The notes beneath the pieces were generated by a model that was not told the DNA's origin, made no database searches, and saw nothing but the letters and a program-made list of their open reading frames with translations. A stretch of DNA of 64,000 nt from Hymenobacter aranciens (GTDB lineage Bacteria > Bacteroidota > Bacteroidia > Cytophagales > Hymenobacteraceae), in NCBI RefSeq assembly GCF_030580865.1, contig NZ_JAUQSY010000008.1, forward strand, positions 248,001 to 312,000. Direction: 5' to 3'. The position numbers and the translations under genes are program-made. Shown here one piece after another: positions 1-7,098 of the stretch. Within the stretch, counting starts at the first letter, position 1. The number at the start of each line of letters is the position of its first letter.

Positions 1-674
1 TGCTACTGGCCGGCCAATATGAGCACGCTGTAGTGGTAGGTGCCGATTTGGTCAGCGAGTTTGTGTATTCAGGCTTCTACTCATTTCAGGCGCTATGCGT
101 GGGCCGCTGCAGGCCATTTTCGGCCGACCGCAACGGCCTGAACCTCGGCGAAGCCGCCGCGACCGTTATTCTCACCACCGACGCGGCAGCGGTAGCGTCC
201 ACTGCCCCGATACGCGTAGCGGGGGGTGCCATTACCAACGATGCCAATCACCTGTCGGGGCCGTCGCGCACCGGGCAGGAGCTGGAGCTGGCCATCCGGC
301 GGGCCCTGGCAGCTGCTGGCACTATTGCTGAAAATGTGAATGTTATTTCGGCCCACGGTACTGCTACGGTTTACAATGACGAGATGGAAGGCAAAGCCTT
401 TGCGCTGGCCGGGCTGGCCAACACGCCCATTGGCAGCGTGAAGGGCGCGCTGGGCCATACTCTGGGCGCCGCTGGCGTGCTGGAGGCCGTATTACTGGCC
501 CAGTCGCTCCAAACCAGCACCTTGCTGCCAACCGTAGGGTATTCCGAGCCGATGCCGGAAGTGCGTAATCCAGTGTTGACGACGCCTCAAACAAAGCCTT
601 TGCGCTACGGCCTGAAAACCGCCAGCGGCTTCGGCGGCTGCAACGGCGCCTTGGTATTCGAACGGCTTCATTAA
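1..674 (+). CDS. beta-ketoacyl-ACP synthase (FabF/KAS II type), 3' part
   Basis: C-terminal 223 residues of a condensing enzyme that would extend an ACP-bound acyl chain with malonyl-ACP. The frame is open to the left edge, so the start and the catalytic cysteine lie outside the window. Visible landmarks are the NGLNLGEAA segment, the first catalytic histidine in SAHGTATVYND, and the second in ALGHTLGAAG, followed by the usual glycine-rich ending SGFGGCNGALVFE. All family landmarks are in order, so it looks intact and not frameshifted. It stands 17 bp upstream of the next gene in a cluster of ketosynthases, an ACP and a dehydratase, which points to polyene or alkylresorcinol chain building for a flexirubin/aryl-polyene pigment and not to housekeeping fatty acid synthesis (inference from context). 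Confidence 0.9.
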   Translation, partial: LLAGQYEHAVVVGADLVSEFVYSGFYSFQALCVGRCRPFSADRNGLNLGEAAATVILTTDAAAVASTAPIRVAGGAITNDANHLSGPSRTGQELELAIRRALAAAGTIAENVNVISAHGTATVYNDEMEGKAFALAGLANTPIGSVKGALGHTLGAAGVLEAVLLAQSLQTSTLLPTVGYSEPMPEVRNPVLTTPQTKPLRYGLKTASGFGGCNGALVFERLH

Positions 675-691
675 ATCTTCATGTTGGCGCG

Positions 692-1339
692 ATGAAAACA
701 AGCTTTAAAATTCTTGGTAGCTGTCGAATTGATGAAAATAAAATCTTTGTCAACCAACAACTTGTGTTTGATAATTTCGCCATTAATTTCTCACAATTCG
801 CCGACACAGCTTATCAGAATCAGGGAGTTGACTACCCGCGTTTTTATAAGATGAATAACCTGTCGAAATTAGGTTTTTTAGCAGCCGAATATCTTCTAAG
901 TAACTTTGTTGAGTCGCCGTCAGCCCACGTTAGCGGCGAGCTGACAGGCATTATTTTAGCCAACCATTATTCAAGTCTTGACACCGATTTAAAACACCAG
1001 CAGTTTATTAAGCAAGGCGTTGCCAGCCCGGCAGTATTTGTGTACACGCTCCCTAATATTCTCATTGGCGAACTCTGCATCCGGCAAGGTATTAAGGGTG
1101 AAAACACATTTTTTATCGCGGCTGACTATGACATTCCCGGGCAGACGGCCTACGTTACCCAGCTTCTTAATGACCAACTCATTACGCATTGCTTCGTTGG
1201 CTGGGTCGAGTATACCGCTGCGGGTCACCAGGCTTTTCTAGCCTTCGTAGGGCCGAGCGCTGAGGCCGCATTGCCGGACTATACTTCCACTACTATTAAT
1301 CTTCTTTTTCATCAATCGTATGGACGCGCTGAAAGCTGA
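692..1339 (+). CDS. standalone ketosynthase-like protein (Ketoacyl-synt_2-like), no catalytic Cys
   Basis: 215 residues that resemble only the N-terminal half of a ketosynthase: the stretches ANHYSSLDTD and SPAVFVYTLPNILIGEL are like the small 'beta-ketoacyl synthase-like N-terminal' proteins found in aryl-polyene and dialkylresorcinol clusters. The position where a ketosynthase has its active-site Cys reads GENTFFI, so no catalysis of condensation is expected; a structural or gatekeeping partner is an inference. The gene is noticeably AT-richer than its neighbours. Its last 20 bases overlap the start of the ACP gene, suggesting translational coupling. The start at 692 is the only ATG close to the end of the previous gene, because an ATG at 680 is closed by a stop within five codons. 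Confidence 0.75.
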   Translation: MKTSFKILGSCRIDENKIFVNQQLVFDNFAINFSQFADTAYQNQGVDYPRFYKMNNLSKLGFLAAEYLLSNFVESPSAHVSGELTGIILANHYSSLDTDLKHQQFIKQGVASPAVFVYTLPNILIGELCIRQGIKGENTFFIAADYDIPGQTAYVTQLLNDQLITHCFVGWVEYTAAGHQAFLAFVGPSAEAALPDYTSTTINLLFHQSYGRAES

Positions 1340-1574
1340 GCTGAAATCATTACTTGTTGAGCATTTAAATCTTACGACCGTCAAGCCCGAAGAAATCGGC
1401 GACGACCAGCCGATTTTCGGCGACGGCCTGGGCCTGGATTCAATTGATGCCCTGGAGGTTATTGTATTGTTGCAGCAGCACTATGGTATTCGGCTTACCA
1501 AGGCCGAAAATGGCCCAAAGGTGCTGTATTCGGTGAATACCATTGCCGATTACATTACCGAGCACCGGAAATAA
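1320..1574 (+). CDS. acyl carrier protein
   Basis: 84-residue ACP, the usual length. Ser41 in the motif GLDSIDALE is the expected 4'-phosphopantetheine attachment site, followed by the amphipathic helix VIVLLQQHYGI. It would carry the growing polyene chain between the ketosynthases and the dehydratase encoded on either side. The sequence differs from housekeeping AcpP (GLDSIDALE where AcpP usually has GADSLDTVE), as is common for ACPs dedicated to secondary metabolism. It overlaps the upstream gene by 20 bases and is followed after 10 bases by the next ketosynthase. No phosphopantetheinyl transferase gene is seen in the window. Confidence 0.92.
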   Translation: MDALKAELKSLLVEHLNLTTVKPEEIGDDQPIFGDGLGLDSIDALEVIVLLQQHYGIRLTKAENGPKVLYSVNTIADYITEHRK

Positions 1575-1584
1575 AGCATTGTCC

Positions 1585-2778
1585 ATGAATGCTCTGGTTA
1601 CTGGCGGCGGTATCATTTGCGCCTTGGGCACCTCGGAGGCCGAAGTGCTGGCGTCGTTTCGGGCCCATCGGTCGGGGATGAACGCGGCCGAATTTCTGCA
1701 AACTCGCCACCGGGCAGGCTATGTATTTGGGGAAGTACCGCTTAGCAATCAGGCATTAGCTGAACGACACCATCTCAGCCCCACGCTGAGTCGCACCATT
1801 TTGCTGAGCTACCACGCCGCCCGGGCAGCCTACGATACCATTCCGGCCAACCTGCGTCAGGTTTCGCGAATAGGCTTCATTTCGGCCACCAGCGTGGGCG
1901 GCATGGACAAAACGGAACAATTTTTCGAGGATTACCTGGTTGATAAAGCCGCCGGCGACCTTGGCCAGGTGATGCACCACGATTGCGGCCGGGCCACTGA
2001 CTTTGTTGCCCGCGAGCTCGGTATCAAGGACTTTGTGACGACCATTAGCACGGCCTGTTCTTCCTCGGCCAATGCGCTGATGCTGGGGGCCCGCATGCTC
2101 AAAGCCGGCCTGCTGGACATTGTCATTGCTGGCGGGGTTGACCCACTCACGCGCTTCACTTTCAATGGCTTCAACACCCTGATGATTGTGGACCCCGAGC
2201 AGTGCAAGCCACTCGATGCCACCCGCGAGGGCCTGAACTTGGGCGAAGGCGCCGCCTATCTGGTCCTGATGAGTGAGCAGGCCGCCCAGGCGCTGCCAGC
2301 GTCAGTTCACTGTCGCCTCAGCGGCTACGCCAACGCTAATGACGCGTTCCACCAGACCGCTTTATCGGACCAGGGCGAAGGGCCGTACCTAGCGATGCAG
2401 CAGGCTTTGCAAAAAGCAGATTTACAACCATCTGATATTGATTATATCAATATGCACGGCACGGGTACCCGCAACAACGACTTAGCGGAAGGCACTGCCA
2501 TTCGGCGGTTGTTTGGCGGGGTCTATCCAAAGCTAAGCTCCACTAAGTCGTTCACGGGCCACACCCTGGCGGCTAGTGGCGCCATTGAGGCCTATCTGTC
2601 GGTATTGACCGTGACGGGCGGGTACGTATTCCCCAATTTTTCCTTCCGCCAGCCGGTTGAAACACTCGACCTGATACCCGAAACGGAGTTTTACCAACAC
2701 GCCACGATGCGGCATGTGATGTCGAACTCGTTCGGTTTTGGTGGCAACTGCTCTTCGCTGATATTTTCCCGAACGTAG
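1585..2778 (+). CDS. beta-ketoacyl-ACP synthase (catalytically complete)
   Basis: 397-residue FabF-type condensing enzyme with a full Cys-His-His triad: Cys158 in STACSSSANAL, His291 in MHGTGTRNNDL and His326 in GHTLAASGAIE. The start was placed at ATG 1585 (MNALVTGGGII), directly at the first beta strand, not at the longer reading from 1543 that would run back into the ACP gene. The glycine-rich end SNSFGFGGNCSSLIF is complete. It is separated by one base from the following chain-length-factor-like gene, the usual arrangement for a KS/CLF heterodimer in aryl-polyene and type II polyketide systems. Family assignment is firm; the product (polyene acyl chain) is inferred from neighbours. Confidence 0.93.
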   Translation: MNALVTGGGIICALGTSEAEVLASFRAHRSGMNAAEFLQTRHRAGYVFGEVPLSNQALAERHHLSPTLSRTILLSYHAARAAYDTIPANLRQVSRIGFISATSVGGMDKTEQFFEDYLVDKAAGDLGQVMHHDCGRATDFVARELGIKDFVTTISTACSSSANALMLGARMLKAGLLDIVIAGGVDPLTRFTFNGFNTLMIVDPEQCKPLDATREGLNLGEGAAYLVLMSEQAAQALPASVHCRLSGYANANDAFHQTALSDQGEGPYLAMQQALQKADLQPSDIDYINMHGTGTRNNDLAEGTAIRRLFGGVYPKLSSTKSFTGHTLAASGAIEAYLSVLTVTGGYVFPNFSFRQPVETLDLIPETEFYQHATMRHVMSNSFGFGGNCSSLIFSRT

Positions 2779-2779
2779 T

Positions 2780-3808
2780 ATGTCGTTTTATATCAACGGG
2801 ATTGGTGCCGTTTCACCCCAAAAATCCTTTGCCGAGGCCCTTTCATCAAAACCGGCCGTACACTACGGCAACCAGCTGCACTGCCAGGAACCAGACTACA
2901 CGGCCTTCATCGACGCCCGGCAGCTGCGCCGTCTGAGTCGCATCGTGAAGCTTAGCATAGCCGCCTCCAGCCAGGCGGTGCAGGATGCCGCTCCCGCCAT
3001 CATCGATGGGGTAATTGTGGGTACTGGCTGGGGCTGTATTGAGGACACCGTAACCTTCCTGGAGAAGATGGTGGAAAACCAGGAGGAAGCCCTCAGCCCT
3101 ACTGCTTTCATCCACTCCACCCACAATACCATTGCGGCGCAGGTAGCCTTCCAGCTAAAGTGTAAAGGCTACAATACCACTTATTCACACCGCAGTATAT
3201 CTTTTGAAAGTGCGTTGCTCGATGCCGCTCTTCTGCTAGCCGAAACGCCTGCGCAAACCTTGCTGGTAGGTGGTGTGGATGAGCTAACGAATACCAGCTT
3301 CAGTATTTTGTCGCGGTTTGATTTATTCAAGCAGCCTCAGGAGCTTGGTTCCGACAGCTTGTTTTCGCTAGGCACCGCGGGTACGGTAGCAGGCGAAGGC
3401 AGCGTGTTTTTTGCCGTTTCGGGCGTGCGTACCGAGCACAGCTACTGCCAGGTTGCTGCTGTTCAAACGCTGAGTTTTGGGAGTACTGATGACGCCGTTG
3501 AGGCGGCGCGCAAGATGCTGCAACGGCACGGCCTGCCAGCAGTCGACTTGCTATTGCTGGGCAACAACGGCGACTCCAAAGAAGACAAACACTACGACAG
3601 CTTCGAAACCAACTTCACTCAGCAGGGGCAAACACTTAAATTCAAGCATTTGTGCGGGGAGTATCCTACTGCCAGCGCCTTTGGCCTCGGCTTGGGGGCC
3701 ACCTTGCTGAAACAAAATTTATCACTCGGCTCAGTTCCTCAGAGTGTGCTATTTTACAATTGCTCGCCCCAGAGCCATCAGGCACTGGTGCTGCTGAGGG
3801 CATGCTGA
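2780..3808 (+). CDS. chain-length-factor-like ketosynthase lacking the active-site Cys
   Basis: 342 residues with a ketosynthase fold signature (GVIVGTGWGCIEDT, a long thiolase-like core, GGVDELTNTSF) but in place of STACSS it reads HRSISFESALLDAA, with Ser where Cys is expected, and there is no HGT motif. It therefore resembles the non-catalytic partner (chain length factor) of a KS/CLF pair. It begins one base after the stop of the catalytic KS, and its end overlaps the deacetylase gene by 7 bases. It is shorter than a full ketosynthase (about 400 residues). The expected role is to set polyene length by forming a heterodimer with the upstream KS; this is family knowledge and not shown here. 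Confidence 0.82.
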   Translation: MSFYINGIGAVSPQKSFAEALSSKPAVHYGNQLHCQEPDYTAFIDARQLRRLSRIVKLSIAASSQAVQDAAPAIIDGVIVGTGWGCIEDTVTFLEKMVENQEEALSPTAFIHSTHNTIAAQVAFQLKCKGYNTTYSHRSISFESALLDAALLLAETPAQTLLVGGVDELTNTSFSILSRFDLFKQPQELGSDSLFSLGTAGTVAGEGSVFFAVSGVRTEHSYCQVAAVQTLSFGSTDDAVEAARKMLQRHGLPAVDLLLLGNNGDSKEDKHYDSFETNFTQQGQTLKFKHLCGEYPTASAFGLGLGATLLKQNLSLGSVPQSVLFYNCSPQSHQALVLLRAC

Positions 3809-4572
3809 CTTTCCGTAATTCCCTTATTCTCTACACGCTCACTCTGGCAGGGCTGGCCAGCATGGTGATTTACCAGCATTTTTCCCTGCTCTGGCCTGGT
3901 TTGCTGACGATTGGCTATGCGGCACTAATTGGCTACGGTTCGGCCCGCGTTGAGTCATCGTTTTTCGTCAAAACGGTGTGCCACGGTCCTGCCTCCCGTC
4001 AGCAAATTGCGCTAACATTTGACGATGGGCCCACGGAAATGACGCTGGAGATTCTGGCTATTCTGCGGCGGCATTCGGTGGCCGCCACTTTTTTTTGCAT
4101 TGGGCAGCGCGTAAATCAGTGGCCGGACATTGTGCGCCAGGCGCACGCAGAAGGACATATTATTGGTAATCATAGCTTTTCACACGGATACTGGTTTGAT
4201 TTGTTTTCGACTATCCAGTTTCAGCAGGAGTTGCAGCTAACCAACCAGGCTATTCAAACGGCTATCGGCCGGCAGCCGGCTTTATTCCGGCCGCCCTATG
4301 GCGTGACCACGCCCAACTTAGCCTGGGCCATCCGGCAGCGGAAGCTCACCTGTGTAGGCTGGAACGTGCGAACAATGGATACCGTCATCACTAATGAAAC
4401 CAAATTGCTGGCTCGTGCGGTAAATGCCTTGGCCCCCGGCACGATTTTTCTCTTCCATGACCACGTCGCCTCTACCGCCCGGATGTTGGAAGCCTTTATC
4501 CTGGAAGCCCGAAACCGGGGCTATGAATTCGTCAATCTCAACCAGCTACTAGACGTACAACCTTATGTTTAA
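3802..4572 (+). CDS. polysaccharide deacetylase (NodB domain) family protein
   Basis: 256 residues with two N-terminal hydrophobic segments (about residues 8-26 and 30-46) and then a NodB/CE4 deacetylase domain: motif 1 ALTFDDGP, motif 2 GNHSFSHGYW, motif 3 RPPYGV and a later FLFHDHV. Motifs 1 and 2 give the metal-binding Asp-His-His triad. The start at ATG 3802 lies inside the end of the CLF gene (7-base overlap) and yields a sensible N-terminal membrane anchor; the longer frame from 3652 has no such logic. Deacetylases of this type accompany flexirubin and aryl-polyene loci in Bacteroidota, where their substrate is unclear; deacylation or deacetylation of a glycosylated intermediate is only a guess. 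Confidence 0.87.
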   Translation: MLTFRNSLILYTLTLAGLASMVIYQHFSLLWPGLLTIGYAALIGYGSARVESSFFVKTVCHGPASRQQIALTFDDGPTEMTLEILAILRRHSVAATFFCIGQRVNQWPDIVRQAHAEGHIIGNHSFSHGYWFDLFSTIQFQQELQLTNQAIQTAIGRQPALFRPPYGVTTPNLAWAIRQRKLTCVGWNVRTMDTVITNETKLLARAVNALAPGTIFLFHDHVASTARMLEAFILEARNRGYEFVNLNQLLDVQPYV

Positions 4573-5200
4573 GCCCTTTTTGATTGCTACGGCAATGTTT
4601 TTCACATTTGCCACCTATGCTCAGCCCCAGGGCTACAAGGCCGTGACTGATAAGGCAGCCTTCGAAAAAAGCTATGCAGCCGCCGCTGAGAAAACCACTT
4701 CGATTCGGAGCGATTTCAAACAGGAGAAGAACCTGAGTATGCTGTCTGAAAAGATAAATTCCTCGGGTGTTTTTCTTTTCAAGGCGCCCAATCGGGTACG
4801 GATGGAATACACCAGCCCGTATAAGTATCTGATGGTTATTAACAATGACAAAATCCTCATTCAGGACCGTCAAAAGAAGAAAGTGTATTCAGCCGGTGAC
4901 AACAAGGCATTTAAGTCGCTTAACTCCGTGATTATGGAGTGTGTCCAAGGCCGGATTCTGAGTAATAAATCATTCAAACCAGTGCTGTACGAGAACAAAA
5001 CAACTTATTGCCTCGACCTTACCCCGCAGAGCAAGGAATTGAAGCAATTATTCAGCTCCATTCGGCTAGTTATTGCGAAAAACAATTTCTCAATCGATGA
5101 AATTGAAATGCGTGAAAGCTCCGGCGATAACACGGTTATCACATTCACCAACAAGCGCATTAATGCGCCCGTGCAGGATGCCGAAGTTCAGGTTAATTAG
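4565..5200 (+). CDS. LolA-like outer-membrane lipoprotein carrier family protein
   Basis: 211 residues with a signal peptide (MFKPFLIATAMFFTFATYAQ, cleavage after TYA) and a LolA-like beta-barrel pattern: SDFKQEKNLSML, SSGVFLFKAPNRVRMEY, then alternating strands to the end. LolA itself ferries lipoproteins through the periplasm; copies inside aryl-polyene clusters are thought to move the lipid product toward the outer membrane. It overlaps the deacetylase by 8 bases and is overlapped by a LolB-like lipoprotein gene, giving a periplasmic carrier plus an outer-membrane acceptor pair. GC content is low: I counted 28 G/C in the 60 bases from 4741. Confidence 0.82.
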   Translation: MFKPFLIATAMFFTFATYAQPQGYKAVTDKAAFEKSYAAAAEKTTSIRSDFKQEKNLSMLSEKINSSGVFLFKAPNRVRMEYTSPYKYLMVINNDKILIQDRQKKKVYSAGDNKAFKSLNSVIMECVQGRILSNKSFKPVLYENKTTYCLDLTPQSKELKQLFSSIRLVIAKNNFSIDEIEMRESSGDNTVITFTNKRINAPVQDAEVQVN

Positions 5201-5798
5201 TCTGCTGATAATGCTCTCAGCGTGCAGCGGACACTTGTACGAAGAATTGCGTAGCTCACCGGAAAGCCCTAAAACGCTGGCGGCGCTGAAACCGGAATTT
5301 ACCAACGCGCTTTATCGTACGCAGGTCGATATCATGGGCAAACCACTTAGTGGTTTGCTGCTTATAAAAGCGTTACCTGATGGCAGCACCCGGGTGGTTT
5401 TCACGAATGAAATCGGAGTTAAGTTTTTTGACTTCTCATTTGGTCAGCAAAAATTTGAAGTCATTTCCTGTATTGACCAGCTTAATAAAAAGGCAGTAAT
5501 TAATCAGCTGCGGCAGGATATCGGGGCTATTCTGATGTACCAGCTCGATTTCACCAGAGGCCAGGTTTACCAGCTTCAGGACGAATTGTACTATCAATTT
5601 CCTGGTGAGAAAAGCACGCGGCTTTACTACGTCACCGATGCTAAGCAGCGGGTCATCAAGCGAATTGAAAACACTACTGACAAGAAAAAGAAACTGGTGG
5701 TAGAATTATTCAATCCAATCCGAAATGTAGCTGACTCAATTTTTCTGGACCACAAGCTGTATAAGTTTTCTATCAGCCTCAAGAAAATAAAACAGTAA
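5178..5798 (+). CDS. LolB/DUF3261-like outer-membrane lipoprotein
   Basis: 206 residues. The start at ATG 5178 (MPKFRLISLLIMLSAC) is chosen because it gives a clean lipoprotein signal with lipobox LSAC; the longer frame from 5073 places it after 35 implausible residues. The mature part has alternating hydrophobic strands ending in IFLDHKLYKFSISLKKIKQ, like the DUF3261 lipoproteins of aryl-polyene clusters, which pair with a LolA-like carrier. The start lies 23 bases inside the LolA-like gene. No Lys/Arg-rich inner-membrane retention signal is obvious. A role as outer-membrane acceptor for the exported lipid is inference. Confidence 0.72.
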   Translation: MPKFRLISLLIMLSACSGHLYEELRSSPESPKTLAALKPEFTNALYRTQVDIMGKPLSGLLLIKALPDGSTRVVFTNEIGVKFFDFSFGQQKFEVISCIDQLNKKAVINQLRQDIGAILMYQLDFTRGQVYQLQDELYYQFPGEKSTRLYYVTDAKQRVIKRIENTTDKKKKLVVELFNPIRNVADSIFLDHKLYKFSISLKKIKQ

Positions 5799-6181
5799 TG
5801 TTCCAGCCCGAATTTTACTCATTTACCAGCTTTGCCAGTGATGGCAATAGCTCGGTGGAAGCCAGGTTTCTACTGAATCCGTCGCACCCGGTTTTCGAGG
5901 GCCACTTTCCCGGGCAGCCGGTAGTGCCTGGGGTCTGTATGTTGCAAATAATTAAGGAAGGTCTGGAGAAAGCGTTAGGCAAAAAAATACTTCTGGCGCA
6001 GGCGGCAAATATTAAGTTTTTGTCAATGTTAGTTCCAGCAGCCGACAAGGAAATCATTTTAAAGGTTGAGTTTAGCGTATCCCGTGAAATATTGATTTCA
6101 AATGCCAGCCTTAGCGCCTACGATGAATTTTTTATTAAGCTGAGCAATGCCCGCTACCTCTTCGCTTCAAGTGCCGAGTAG
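5798..6181 (+). CDS. 3-hydroxyacyl-ACP dehydratase (FabZ/ApeI-like hotdog)
   Basis: 127-residue hotdog-fold thioesterase/dehydratase. The diagnostic stretch HPVFEGHFPGQPVVPGV matches the FabZ signature with the catalytic His36 in GHFPG. It would remove water from 3-hydroxyacyl-ACP to make the conjugated double bonds of a polyene. The ATG shares one base with the stop codon of the preceding lipoprotein gene, and its 3' end overlaps the glycosyltransferase by 35 bases. The usual FabZ acid residue on the second helix is not clearly placed (QIIKEGLEKAL offers a Glu), so the exact catalytic pair is uncertain. Confidence 0.86.
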   Translation: MFQPEFYSFTSFASDGNSSVEARFLLNPSHPVFEGHFPGQPVVPGVCMLQIIKEGLEKALGKKILLAQAANIKFLSMLVPAADKEIILKVEFSVSREILISNASLSAYDEFFIKLSNARYLFASSAE

Positions 6182-6950
6182 TGCAAATGCTGCAGAACTG
6201 GCGGCTCGCAAAATCTGCGTAATTATTCCGACTTATAACAACGCGGCTACGCTTGCCACTGTGCTTGAGCAGGTGCAAGCGTATTGCGGCCATGTGTATG
6301 TCGTAAACGATGGTTCGACGGATGGCACGAGTGAGATTCTAACCCGCTATCCAACGATTACGGTCATTAGCTACCCGCACAACGTTGGCAAAGGCTGGGC
6401 GCTGCGCCAGGGCTTTGCGGCGGCGGTCAATGACGGCTTCGATTATGCCATTACGCTTGACTCGGATGGGCAGCATTTTGCGCAGGACATTCCGGCCTTG
6501 GTAGCCACGCTGGTGCAAACTGGTCCTTGCCTTATCATCGGGGCGCGCAATATGCAGCAGGAAGGTGTACCTCGTAAAAGTTCGTTTGGCAATAAGTTCT
6601 CGAATTTCTGGTTCTGGTTTGAAACCGGTTATGAGGTACCCGATACGCAGAGCGGCTACCGTCTCTACCCGATTCGCGAGCTGCAACACTTACGCTTTAT
6701 TACGCGCAAGTTTGAGTTTGAGATTGAGGTGATTGTGCGGGCGGCCTGGCAGGGCATCCGAGTAGCTTCGACTCCCGTTAGCGTATACTATGCAATTGGC
6801 AAAGAACGAATTACACATTTCCGGCCTTTTGCGGATTTCACCCGTATTAGCCTGCTGAATACAGTGTTAGTGACTTTGCGGATAGTCTATCAGCTTCCCC
6901 GGGCGGGCCTCCGGAAGCTGCTGGATAAGCGGGGTAAAGTGAAGGCTTGA
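6147..6950 (+). CDS. family 2 glycosyltransferase
   Basis: 267 residues with a GT-A nucleotide-sugar fold: N-terminal KICVIIPTYNN, VVNDGSTDGT, and the metal-binding DxD region in ITLDSDGQHF. The following TQSGYRLYP and FEFEIEVIVRA segments match dolichol-phosphate-mannose-synthase-like enzymes. There is no strong membrane helix. The gene overlaps the dehydratase by 35 bases, so it is probably translated with it, and is the last gene before a 148-base gap with a possible promoter. Likely role: transfer of a sugar or similar headgroup to the pigment or lipid carrier; the acceptor cannot be read from sequence. Confidence 0.88.
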   Translation: MPATSSLQVPSSANAAELAARKICVIIPTYNNAATLATVLEQVQAYCGHVYVVNDGSTDGTSEILTRYPTITVISYPHNVGKGWALRQGFAAAVNDGFDYAITLDSDGQHFAQDIPALVATLVQTGPCLIIGARNMQQEGVPRKSSFGNKFSNFWFWFETGYEVPDTQSGYRLYPIRELQHLRFITRKFEFEIEVIVRAAWQGIRVASTPVSVYYAIGKERITHFRPFADFTRISLLNTVLVTLRIVYQLPRAGLRKLLDKRGKVKA

Positions 6951-6993
6951 TGAACGGCGGTTCCGGCTTGGAGGCGGCGGGACATTACCGGCG

Positions 6994-7001
6994 TAAATTT
7001 G
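6994..7001 (+). promoter_or_regulatory. candidate Bacteroidota promoter (-7 element TAAATTTG)
   Basis: TAAATTTG fits the Bacteroidota -7 consensus TAnnTTTG and stands in the only sizeable gap of the pigment operon, 97 bases before the exporter gene. A TTG at 6968-6970 is 23 bases upstream, slightly wider than the usual spacing. It may give the exporter half of the cluster its own transcript. Confidence 0.4.
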
Positions 7002-7098
7002 TAGTTGCGCGCTGGTCATTTTATTTCCATTAACTGATTGCAAGGCAGTATTGCACTTATAATCTGTCGATTAATAAAATAAGCGCACGCACCCTTCT

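Noticed and set aside
1..674. Frameshift in the first ketosynthase
   Set aside because: The frame is open to the edge and all downstream motifs are in order, so it is only truncated by the window.
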